A stretch of DNA of 64,000 bases from Elizabethkingia miricola (GTDB lineage Bacteria > Bacteroidota > Bacteroidia > Flavobacteriales > Weeksellaceae): NCBI RefSeq assembly GCF_001675285.1, contig NZ_LSGQ01000030.1, forward strand, positions 674,867-738,866. The letters are read 5' to 3'. Each line of letters opens with the position of its first letter. Within the stretch, counting starts at the first letter, position 1. Position numbers and translations under genes: made by a program. The notes under the pieces are model-generated. The model was given only the letters and a program-made list of their open reading frames with translations, did not search any database and had not been told where the DNA came from. Shown here in pieces: positions 43,028 through 50,726 of this stretch.

Positions 43028-44347
43028 TTACTGAATAATATCTTTGGGTCTTATACGAGAACCGAAAAGCGCATAGGAAAGCATAAGTAGCTCACATATA
43101 ACAGTCAGGCTCCATGTCCATCTCCATGAGCCAAATATATCAGCCAGATCTCCTTGTATTAAGGTAAATACAGCACCCCCGAAAACAGCAGATATGAATA
43201 CGCCAGAAGCTTTTGATGTGTATTTTCCTAAACCTTTTATTGCAAGAGAGAAGATACAGCTCCACATTGTGGAATGTAACAGACCAATAGCTACCAGATA
43301 CCACAGATTCTGAGTAAGCATAGAGATGATAGCCAGTATAGTAGCCAATACGGTTGTTATGGTAAGTTGTGTTTTTGCAGAAATTTTACTGAAGAAGCTG
43401 GAAATAGCCCTGCCAACTAAAAAGCCACCCCAGTACAGTGTAGATAGTAAAGCATGTATCCCCAAGTCCATTCCGCCGATAATAATATCACTTTTACCAA
43501 AAAATGTCATTGGATGTCCGGATTCAGCAAGTTCGAATGCATGCAGATTGATATTTGCTCCAATGGCTACTTCTGTTCCTACATAAAAGAATATAGCCAA
43601 TACACCTAATACAAAATGTCTGAAAGACCATATACTCCTTTCCAGCTTTTCACCAGTTAAGGCACGTGTATTGGCAATATCCGGAAGATGAAGCTTCTTA
43701 GTAATTAAAGTTACAATAAAGACCGATGTTATTAATATTACTAAAGGTAGTATTAGCTGCCGGATCTCGATATTTGCAATGGACACACCGCTGAACATAA
43801 CAACTGTTACAAAAAATGGCGCTGAAGTAGTACCAATGGAATTGATAGCAGTTAAAATATTTAAACGCTGTACAGGTTGCGTTCCCGGAAGCTCATAAGC
43901 TGCAGCATAAGGATTGACAACAACCTGTATAATGGCAGCTGAAGTTCCCATAAGATAGGAGCCAATAACAAAAATTATAAAACCATAAGGCAATGCAGCA
44001 TTACCAAAATGTATTGCAAGGTGTGGATACTGATAACCAAACCATGAAGAACAGAGATACATACATAAACCAGACATCATAAATAGTAAACCTCTAAGAA
44101 TGGTATTTTTATAACCATAAGCATTAACCCATTTACTCCCCAGAGTACCGTTGAGCAGATAACCCAGAAAGAAAAAGAAAGAAATGAGAGTTGTAAAAGT
44201 ATTTTTCAGGCTTCCGGCTTCTGCAAGGAATGTGAATTTTAATGGGGCCTGTAATTGTTCGTTTACTGTGGTAAGAAAACCTACAATAAAATAAATGAAG
44301 GTAATAATTGCAAAGGGCAATAGACTATTACGATGTTTAGTTTCCAT
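43028..44347 (-). CDS. MFS sugar permease (FucP-like)
   Basis: A 439-residue major facilitator with 12 hydrophobic helices, starting LLPFAIITFIYFIVGFLTTVN. The motifs GYLLNGTLGSKW in the first half, NPYAAAYELPGTQPVQRLN in the middle and YWGGFLVGRAISSF in the second half are typical of the FucP/GluP proton-coupled hexose symporter branch. It would import the sugar or sugar alcohol used by the locus. It ends 20 bases before the outer-membrane protein gene and starts 4 bases after the dehydrogenase gene. Confidence 0.88.
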   Translation of the reverse strand: METKHRNSLLPFAIITFIYFIVGFLTTVNEQLQAPLKFTFLAEAGSLKNTFTTLISFFFFLGYLLNGTLGSKWVNAYGYKNTILRGLLFMMSGLCMYLCSSWFGYQYPHLAIHFGNAALPYGFIIFVIGSYLMGTSAAIIQVVVNPYAAAYELPGTQPVQRLNILTAINSIGTTSAPFFVTVVMFSGVSIANIEIRQLILPLVILITSVFIVTLITKKLHLPDIANTRALTGEKLERSIWSFRHFVLGVLAIFFYVGTEVAIGANINLHAFELAESGHPMTFFGKSDIIIGGMDLGIHALLSTLYWGGFLVGRAISSFFSKISAKTQLTITTVLATILAIISMLTQNLWYLVAIGLLHSTMWSCIFSLAIKGLGKYTSKASGVFISAVFGGAVFTLIQGDLADIFGSWRWTWSLTVICELLMLSYALFGSRIRPKDIIQ

Positions 44348-44351
44348 AATT

Positions 44352-45806
44352 TTATGAGCTTATCTTAGGTTGAACAATAATGGATTGTAGCACAGGTTTG
44401 ATCCCTTCATTTTTGATTCTTTCTGCAAAGGATATATAGGGTGTAGTGAAAGTACTTACAGTATCAAGGTTGATACTTTTGAATGCAGAAATATTCAAAA
44501 AGTCAAGAATGTTATCGCTGGAAATGAGTTTCTCATCTTCCGGGGTGATCCAGGGTTCTGAAATCTCATAAGATAAACCATTGTCGTCTACTTTGTACTT
44601 CAGGTAATGTCGATAGGCAGCAATAAGGAATGCCACTCTGGAAAGATTTTGTTCATGATTAATCATCTTAATCAGGTTAGGCATTATATAAACCGGAAAT
44701 TTTGAAATGCCATCAGAGCATAATCTGCTGATCTGGTCACTTACAGAACTATTGGCAAATCTTTCAATTAAAGTTTGTTTATATTCGTCCAGATCTACAC
44801 CTTCCGGAGCCGGAACATGAGGAGTAATATCAATATCCATAAAACTGCGGATAAAGCTTACAATATCTTTGTCATGCATGGCTTCATCTACTTTGCGGTA
44901 TCCGGCTAAAAATGAAGGATAGGATAGCAGGGTATGAGACGCATTTAGCAGACTCAGCTTCATATTTTCGTAAGCCGTTACATCTTTTGTGAAAGTAACC
45001 CCAACTCTTTCCCATGCAGGTCTTCCGGCAATAAAATCGTCTTCTATTACCCATTGGGTAAAATCTTCACAATATACCGGAGCCTTATCTGCGATACCAC
45101 TTTTTTCGTTTAGCCTTTTTACATCTTCTATTGTCGTTACAGGTGTTATTCTGTCTACCATACTGTTTGGGAATGTTACATTTTGCTGAACCCATTCTGC
45201 CAAATCTCTATCCTGAACTTCAATAAATGAGGAAAATGCATTTTGGGCAGTATTGCCGTTATGTTGAAGGTTGTCACAGGAGAGAATGGTAATGCTTCCA
45301 TTACCTTTGGATTTTCGCAGACGAAGACCTTCGGCAATGAAACCGAAAACAGTAGTCGGAAATTCAGGGTTCTTCAGGTCATGTTGTATACTTTCATTAT
45401 TCAGTATAAATTCGTTTGTCGCTTTATCCAGATTATAGCCACCTTCAGTAATTGTTAGTGTAATAATTCTGGTGCTGCTGTCAGCTATTTTATTCAATAG
45501 ATCCTGCGGCGCTTTTACAGTCCAGATGAGGTCATTTATAGCTCCGATTTTATAAACGTCATCGTTACCATCTCTTCCACATACTGTTAAAGTATATTCC
45601 AGATCCTGTGATTTTAAATTAGTGACAATTTTCTCATCCGAGGGTAATAAGCACGCACCACATATCCCCCAGGAATATTGATCTTCATCTTTTAGCAGCT
45701 GATTTGTATAGAATGCCTGATGGGCACGGTGAAAGTTTCCAACGCCGATATGTAAAATACCCGTTTGGATAGTTTTTCGGTTGTAATAATAATCTGATAC
45801 TCTCAT
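44352..45806 (-). CDS. Mannitol dehydrogenase family protein
   Basis: A 484-residue polyol dehydrogenase of the long-chain mannitol dehydrogenase family. The NAD-binding start is HIGVGNFHRAHQ, and the catalytic signature KLSLLNASH (Lys, Asn and His) is intact. The family oxidises mannitol, arabitol or related polyols to ketoses, or reduces fructuronate and tagaturonate; the neighbouring fructokinase favours mannitol to fructose. It is the first gene of the leftward operon. The operators and the lacI-type gene lie just upstream. Confidence 0.9.
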   Translation of the reverse strand: MRVSDYYYNRKTIQTGILHIGVGNFHRAHQAFYTNQLLKDEDQYSWGICGACLLPSDEKIVTNLKSQDLEYTLTVCGRDGNDDVYKIGAINDLIWTVKAPQDLLNKIADSSTRIITLTITEGGYNLDKATNEFILNNESIQHDLKNPEFPTTVFGFIAEGLRLRKSKGNGSITILSCDNLQHNGNTAQNAFSSFIEVQDRDLAEWVQQNVTFPNSMVDRITPVTTIEDVKRLNEKSGIADKAPVYCEDFTQWVIEDDFIAGRPAWERVGVTFTKDVTAYENMKLSLLNASHTLLSYPSFLAGYRKVDEAMHDKDIVSFIRSFMDIDITPHVPAPEGVDLDEYKQTLIERFANSSVSDQISRLCSDGISKFPVYIMPNLIKMINHEQNLSRVAFLIAAYRHYLKYKVDDNGLSYEISEPWITPEDEKLISSDNILDFLNISAFKSINLDTVSTFTTPYISFAERIKNEGIKPVLQSIIVQPKISS

Positions 45807-45892
45807 AATTACATTGATTTTTTTAACTTAAACATCTCAAGTTTAGGACAATAAGTTTGTTGCTAAATCATTTGTACTTAAAAAAAGTATAT

Positions 45893-45904
45893 GGGAACGT
45901 TCCC
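45893..45904. promoter_or_regulatory. LacI-type operator 1
   Basis: GGGAACGTTCCC is a perfect 12-base palindrome with a central CG, as in LacI/GalR operators. It is 86 bases before the dehydrogenase start. Confidence 0.85.
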
Positions 45905-45912
45905 AAAATTCA

Positions 45913-45924
45913 GGGAACGTTCCC
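45913..45924. promoter_or_regulatory. LacI-type operator 2
   Basis: A second identical copy of GGGAACGTTCCC, centred exactly 20 bases (two helical turns) from the first. It covers the -33 region of the regulator gene promoter, so the regulator probably limits its own synthesis. Confidence 0.85.
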
Positions 45925-45942
45925 GGGAATAATTGTTTTTAT

Positions 45943-45950
45943 TATTTTTG
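45943..45950 (+). promoter_or_regulatory. -7 element of the lacI-type gene
   Basis: TATTTTTG matches TAnnTTTG and ends 22 bases before the start at 45973. The position 20 bases upstream falls in operator 2. Confidence 0.6.
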
Positions 45951-45972
45951 ATTAAAATGTAATCACTAGTTT

Positions 45973-46983
45973 ATGAAACGTATCACCATTAAAGATTTGT
46001 CTAAACACCTTTCGATATCTAAATCCACGATATCCAGAGCTTTAATGAATGATAAGAACGTTCATCCGGAAACGAGGGAAAAGATATTGGCAGCAGCCCA
46101 GGAATTAGGATATAAGCCCAATCCTGCAGCACTTAATCTTAGATATGGACAATCTAAAAGTATTGGTTTTGTTGTTCCGGAGATGACAACCCCTTTTTCT
46201 TCAAAAGTGCTTCGTGGTATTCAGAATATTTTATATCCGTTGGGCTATAGAGTAATTATTACGCAGTCGGATGAAAATCCTTTAATTGAAAGAAAAAATC
46301 TTCTTTTACTGGAAGAGTTTAATGTGGATGGGATTATTATTAATCCGTGTCATGAAAATTATAATAAAGATATATACCAACAAATCATAGAGCGGGGAAC
46401 TCCTGTGGTCTTTTTTGACAGGATTCCTGATAATTCTCTGGATGCTTCTAAAGTAATGGTAAACGACCAGCTTAAAGCTTCTTTGATGACAGAACACTTG
46501 GTAAATACCGGGAGAAAAAGAATTGTTCATATTACTGGGCCAGACACTATACGAAATGCTGCTGAAAGAATTTCCGGCTATAAACGGATCCTGACAAAGT
46601 ACAATATTTTTGATCTGGAACTACTTATAAAACCCGAGGGAATGATGTTTGAGCACGGACGGAATGCTGCCAAACAGTTGTTGGATAGAGAAATTGAATT
46701 TGACAGTATTTTTGCTTTTACCGATACATTGGCTATTGGAGCGATGAACTATCTGCTGGAACAGGGGATGAAGATTCCGGATGATGTTGCTGTTGCCAGT
46801 TTTTCGGGAACAGAACTGGCGACAATTGTATATCCACAGCTAACCAGTGTAGAGCAGCCTCTGACAGAAATGGGGGAGGTGGCAGCGGGATTAATTCTGG
46901 AACGCATAAAAGATAATTCAGCATTAAGCAGAACTGTTATGATGGATGCCGAATTAGTTTACAGAGCTTCAACAGGTAAATAA
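45973..46983 (+). CDS. LacI/GalR-family transcriptional regulator of the polyol locus
   Basis: A 336-residue regulator. Residues 1-58 hold the helix-turn-helix and hinge (TIKDLSKHLSISKSTISRAL, then PNPAALNLR). The rest is a periplasmic-binding-protein-like effector domain (about 62-330) with SIGFVVPEM, GIIINPCHEN and FAFTDTLAIGAM. It is divergent from the dehydrogenase gene with two identical operators between them, so it should repress both units until a sugar ligand binds. The ligand is unknown, probably the polyol or its ketose. Confidence 0.93.
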   Translation: MKRITIKDLSKHLSISKSTISRALMNDKNVHPETREKILAAAQELGYKPNPAALNLRYGQSKSIGFVVPEMTTPFSSKVLRGIQNILYPLGYRVIITQSDENPLIERKNLLLLEEFNVDGIIINPCHENYNKDIYQQIIERGTPVVFFDRIPDNSLDASKVMVNDQLKASLMTEHLVNTGRKRIVHITGPDTIRNAAERISGYKRILTKYNIFDLELLIKPEGMMFEHGRNAAKQLLDREIEFDSIFAFTDTLAIGAMNYLLEQGMKIPDDVAVASFSGTELATIVYPQLTSVEQPLTEMGEVAAGLILERIKDNSALSRTVMMDAELVYRASTGK

Positions 46984-47017
46984 AAAAAACTCACAAGCCA
47001 AACTTGTGAGTTTTTTT
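46982..47017. terminator. Bidirectional terminator between the lacI-type gene and trpS
   Basis: A stem (46989-46997 with 47003-47011) extended by A and T runs on each arm, 5-base loop. It lies between two convergent genes. Confidence 0.9.
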
Positions 47018-47035
47018 ATTCTTTTCATAGGTATG

Positions 47036-48001
47036 TTAATAACCTAAAGCTTTTCTTGTTTTGTCTAGTGTTGTACGGGCAATAACTCTTGCTTTTGCAG
47101 CACCTTGTTGCAGCTTTTCTTCCAGTTCATCCAGGTGGGACATATAGTAACTGAAAAGTTCTCTTTCTTTTGCAAAACGTTCCAGAATTAGATTAAGAAG
47201 TTCTGTTTTTGCATGTCCGTATCCAAAGTTTCCGGCAAGATATTTCTCGCGTAAAGCTTCGGTTTGTTCCGGAGTAGCGATAAGAGCATAGATTGTAAAT
47301 GTCTTATCCGTTTCAGGATCCTTTGGTTCTTCAAGACTTTTGCTATCCGATTCAATAGACATAATCTGCTTTTTTAGTTCTTTTTCTGGCAGGAAGATAT
47401 TAATGATATTTCCTCTGGACTTACTCATTTTGTGACCATCGGTTCCGGGAACATACTTAGTGCTTTCCTGAATTTCTGCGCCAGGCAGTACAAATACTTC
47501 TCCCATTTGTCTGTTGAACTTCTCTGCAACGTCTCTTGTAATTTCAAGATGTTGTAACTGATCTTTACCTACCGGCACAACTTCAGCATCATATAATAAT
47601 ATGTCTGCAGCCATCAGAATAGGGTAGTTGAACAACCCCGCATTTACATCCTGAAGTCTGTCTGCTTTATCTTTAAAAGAGTGAGCTAATGTTAATCTCT
47701 GGAAAGGGAAAAAGCAATCCAGGTACCATGTCAATTCACATGTTTCAGGAATATCACTTTGTCTGTAAAAGATTGTTTTCTCAGTATCTAAACCACAAGC
47801 AAGCCACGCAGCTGCAATCTCGTAAGTGTTTTGTCTTAGCTGTGCTGCATCTTTTATCTGCGTTAATGTGTGCAAATTGGCGATGAAAAATAACGAATCA
47901 TTTTCAGGTTTTTTTGCCAATTCGATAGCAGGAATAATGGCTCCTAAAAGGTTTCCCAAATGGGGCGTTCCTGTTGCTTGTATTCCGGTTAGAATTCTCA
48001 T
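47036..48001 (-). CDS. trpS: Tryptophanyl-tRNA synthetase
   Basis: A 321-residue class I synthetase that charges tRNA-Trp. The HIGH-like motif is TPHLGNLLGA and the second signature is KMSKSRGNI. SDIPETCELTWYLDCF and LMAADILLYDAEVVPVGKDQLQHLEITRD are typical of bacterial TrpRS. Length is normal. It is a single gene with a TAAATTTG -7 element upstream. Confidence 0.97.
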   Translation of the reverse strand: MRILTGIQATGTPHLGNLLGAIIPAIELAKKPENDSLFFIANLHTLTQIKDAAQLRQNTYEIAAAWLACGLDTEKTIFYRQSDIPETCELTWYLDCFFPFQRLTLAHSFKDKADRLQDVNAGLFNYPILMAADILLYDAEVVPVGKDQLQHLEITRDVAEKFNRQMGEVFVLPGAEIQESTKYVPGTDGHKMSKSRGNIINIFLPEKELKKQIMSIESDSKSLEEPKDPETDKTFTIYALIATPEQTEALREKYLAGNFGYGHAKTELLNLILERFAKERELFSYYMSHLDELEEKLQQGAAKARVIARTTLDKTRKALGY

Positions 48002-48041
48002 ATATTTATATTATAAATTAAGATTTATATCTCTTGATGTG

Positions 48042-48049
48042 CAAATTTA
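48042..48049 (-). promoter_or_regulatory. -7 element of trpS
   Basis: TAAATTTG on the minus strand, an exact TAnnTTTG match, 40 bases before the trpS start. No TTTG is seen at the -33 position. Confidence 0.5.
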
Positions 48050-48081
48050 CAGGGTTTTAGTGCGATAAGAAAATTTATTTC

Positions 48082-48759
48082 CTACTTTATTTCCTGATAG
48101 ATAGTGGTAAGAAACATCCCGTAAGATTTTTCCAGTCGTATAATATCTCCGGATTTCAGGTTAATTCCTGCTTGTCCGTATGGATTAGACTTCACTTTGA
48201 AACCTGAGACCTGAAAGTAATTAGTGTTTTCATTATCCGAAGCAGTAAGCTTTATAGACGACCCCAGGAACTTTAATGTGGAAATGGTATAGATCTCCCC
48301 GGGATTTAATTTGATCTTTTTGAAAGAACGTTCCGGAAGCGTGATTTTTTCTTTGTTTACTCCGATTTTTTGAGAAGCCGTCGGGCTTCCAATAAGGAAA
48401 GCAATGTTGTTTTCTTCTTTTTCTGCCGATTCAGAAGGCACGTAATAAACGTTTAGGAAATAGTGATTCGGATCAAAAGGTTCCAGTTTTCCGTCTATAG
48501 TTTCAATAGGTCTTAGCTTGAATGCATTAGCCCCCATTTTCTTTGCTCTGGAATAGATATTACTAAACATCAGTGCATCATCATTGCTAAAACCACCTAT
48601 TTCAATTTCTCCCAGGTATTCTGCCTTGCTGACATCCTCAATTTTATAAAGATGTTTGTCTTTATTTTCATGAATGTTAGCCATTTTAGAGATGGTAACT
48701 GATTGTGCTCCTATAACTGTAAAAGAAAGGAGAGAAAATATAAAAAGAAATTGTTTCAT
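48082..48759 (-). CDS. Secreted protein of unknown function
   Basis: A 225-residue protein with a signal peptide (about 1-18, ending VIGAQ). One half (about 40-110, with YLGEIEIGGFSNDDALMF and AKKMGANAFKLRP) resembles small YbjQ-like or DUF4156-like folds in which a helix carries KxxGAN; the second half is beta-rich. I cannot name the family. It begins 2 bases after rfbD ends, so it is probably in an operon with rfbD and the thioesterase gene. Confidence 0.65.
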   Translation of the reverse strand: MKQFLFIFSLLSFTVIGAQSVTISKMANIHENKDKHLYKIEDVSKAEYLGEIEIGGFSNDDALMFSNIYSRAKKMGANAFKLRPIETIDGKLEPFDPNHYFLNVYYVPSESAEKEENNIAFLIGSPTASQKIGVNKEKITLPERSFKKIKLNPGEIYTISTLKFLGSSIKLTASDNENTNYFQVSGFKVKSNPYGQAGINLKSGDIIRLEKSYGMFLTTIYQEIK

Positions 48760-48761
48760 AA

Positions 48762-49619
48762 TTATTTCTGTAAAATATTAATACACTCTTCCAGGCTATT
48801 TTCCCAGTACTCCGGAATTATTTTATAATCCTGTTCGATTTTGTCTAAACACATTGTACTTCGTTCCGGTCTTTTTGCAGGCGTCGGATATTCAGCAGTA
48901 GTCAAAGGTTTTAATAGGATAGAAGAGCCTGACAATTCTGCAATTTTAGAAGCAAAATCATACCATGTAGTTTCACCATAATTGGAGAAGTGATAAATTC
49001 CAAAAATCTTTTTTGGAGAACTAATGATGGTCATAATAGCTTCCGCAAGATCCGCAGCATTAGTTGGCTGCCCATATTGGTCTGCGACAATTCCTAATTC
49101 ATCTTTAGTATTAAAAAGATGAAGCATTGTCTTTACAAAGTTTTTATTAAACTCTGAATATAGCCAGGAAGTACGAAGGATGATGGTATTGGGATTAGCT
49201 TCCAATGCCAGAATTTCACCTTCTCTTTTGGAGTTTCCATACACCCCGATAGGATCAGTAAAGTCGTCTTCTGTATAAGCAAGATTTGTTACACCATCGA
49301 ATACGTAATCCGTTGATACATGTATAAAGATAGCATTGTTCTCTGCTGATGCTTTTGCCAGGTTTTCTACACCATAAGCATTAACCGCATATGCTTTTTC
49401 TTTTTCGGTTTCAGCAAGGTCAACAGCTGTATATGCAGAAGCGTTGATACAATATTGTGGCTGAAAATCTTCGAAGATTTTTTTTACAGAATCCTCATTT
49501 GTTATATCTAATTCAGAAGATGAGGTGAATAAAAATTCATAATCAGAATATTGTTCCTCTAATTTTTTCAGACAGTTTCCAAGCTGGCCGTTCCCGCCTG
49601 TTACTAAGATTTTCTCCAT
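48762..49619 (-). CDS. rfbD: dTDP-4-dehydrorhamnose reductase
   Basis: A 285-residue short-chain dehydrogenase that makes dTDP-L-rhamnose in the last step of the pathway. The NAD(P)-binding motif is VTGGNGQLGNCL, the catalytic YxxxK is in VYGNSKREGE, and STDYVFDG, RTSWLYSEF and RPERSTM are typical of RfbD. The other rfb genes (A, B, C) are not nearby, so it is an orphan here. It overlaps the thioesterase gene by 16 bases. Confidence 0.9.
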   Translation of the reverse strand: MEKILVTGGNGQLGNCLKKLEEQYSDYEFLFTSSSELDITNEDSVKKIFEDFQPQYCINASAYTAVDLAETEKEKAYAVNAYGVENLAKASAENNAIFIHVSTDYVFDGVTNLAYTEDDFTDPIGVYGNSKREGEILALEANPNTIILRTSWLYSEFNKNFVKTMLHLFNTKDELGIVADQYGQPTNAADLAEAIMTIISSPKKIFGIYHFSNYGETTWYDFASKIAELSGSSILLKPLTTAEYPTPAKRPERSTMCLDKIEQDYKIIPEYWENSLEECINILQK

Positions 49620-50095
49620 TGTTTATTTTCTTTTCTTAAAGATTCTGTTCTTTGTTCGAAGTGCTGTTCAGGAATTTCTACCCAAAAGTCTTTGAAAAAC
49701 TCCATTAGTTCCGGAGAGTGGGGTACAGATCTCCTTTCCTTCATGCTAAAATAAATAGCAGTTGTCCATAGTACAGCATGTATAGCTTCATTTTTTTCAT
49801 CTCTCATTAAAATTTCTACTACAGAAGTTCTTTCTCCCAGTTTTATAATTTTGCTGCTGATATTTACAAGTGTATTAGGACGTACTTCTTTTAAATAAGC
49901 AATCTGATTCTGGATGGCTACCCATGTACAGCCTGTAAGGCGGATATGCTCTTCATAAGTGAAACCATAAGTTTCTACCACGTGATCTTCACGGGCGTTA
50001 AGCATATAATCCAGATATTTTACATTATTAAGATGGCCTATAGGGTCGCAATCGTTAAAGCGTATTTTGGTTTGTGTAGTTGTTTCTCCTTTCAT
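49604..50095 (-). CDS. Acyl-CoA thioesterase-like hotdog protein
   Basis: A 163-residue protein of the 4HBT/YbgC-like hotdog fold. IRFNDCDPIGHLNNVKYLDYM is the active-site region with the conserved Asp and the HxxNVKY motif. Members hydrolyse acyl-CoA or 4-hydroxybenzoyl-CoA thioesters; the substrate here is unknown. The 3' end overlaps rfbD by 16 bases. It is cytoplasmic. Confidence 0.85.
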   Translation of the reverse strand: MKGETTTQTKIRFNDCDPIGHLNNVKYLDYMLNAREDHVVETYGFTYEEHIRLTGCTWVAIQNQIAYLKEVRPNTLVNISSKIIKLGERTSVVEILMRDEKNEAIHAVLWTTAIYFSMKERRSVPHSPELMEFFKDFWVEIPEQHFEQRTESLRKENKQWRKS

Positions 50096-50121
50096 AAATT
50101 TTTATCAGGTACAAAAATAAA

Positions 50122-50145
50122 AAAACCACCGCAAAGGGTGGTTTT
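50122..50145 (-). terminator. Terminator of the uppS-bamA-skp operon
   Basis: A 9-bp stem (50122-50130 with 50137-50145) with a 6-base loop. On the minus strand a T-rich run follows. It is 20 bases after the Skp-like stop. Confidence 0.85.
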
Positions 50146-50165
50146 ATTTATGATACTTTAAGAGC

Positions 50166-50654
50166 TTATTGAATTCCTAATTGCTTTTTAATATCAGCAG
50201 TTACATCTAAACCTCCTTTGTATACTAAACCTTGACCGTTAGCATCGAATACATATTCTAAACCTTTAGCTTTAGCTACAGCGCCAATAGCGTCGTTAAG
50301 TTTTTTATCGATTGGTGCATAAAGAGTTTCTTGCTTATCAGCAACATCTTTTTGTGCAGCCTGACCCATTTTCTGAATGTTGTCTCCTTCTTTTTGTAAT
50401 TCAGCTTCTTTAGCTGCATCTTGCTTACCTCCTTTTTGGTATGCTTGTACTTTATCTTGGAAAGCTTGTTGTAATTTACCAAGCTCAGCTTGCTTCATTT
50501 TTCCAAGAGCTTCAAGTTGTTCGTTAGCCTTTTTCATTTCCGGCATTGCTGTAAGAATTCCAGCAATATCAGCGTGAGCTAATTTCTGAGCTTTGATAAC
50601 AGTGAAAGACACCATCATTAATACCGCTGCGAATAATACGCTTAATCTTTTCAT
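50166..50654 (-). CDS. skp: OmpH/Skp-family periplasmic chaperone
   Basis: A 162-residue protein with a signal peptide (about 1-22, ending VIKAQ) and a long charged helical coiled coil (about 40-125) rich in Lys, Gln and Glu, then a short beta end (GLVYKGGLDVT). This is the Skp plan, a trimeric chaperone that carries unfolded outer-membrane proteins to BamA. It follows bamA by 72 bases in the same direction; flavobacteria often have two such genes, but only one is here. Confidence 0.9.
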   Translation of the reverse strand: MKRLSVLFAAVLMMVSFTVIKAQKLAHADIAGILTAMPEMKKANEQLEALGKMKQAELGKLQQAFQDKVQAYQKGGKQDAAKEAELQKEGDNIQKMGQAAQKDVADKQETLYAPIDKKLNDAIGAVAKAKGLEYVFDANGQGLVYKGGLDVTADIKKQLGIQ

Positions 50655-50726
50655 AGTATAATCTAAAATTTAATTTGTTTTTAATTTAATTCCTTGTTTT
50701 TTATCAAAAACTATACCTAAATAGTT

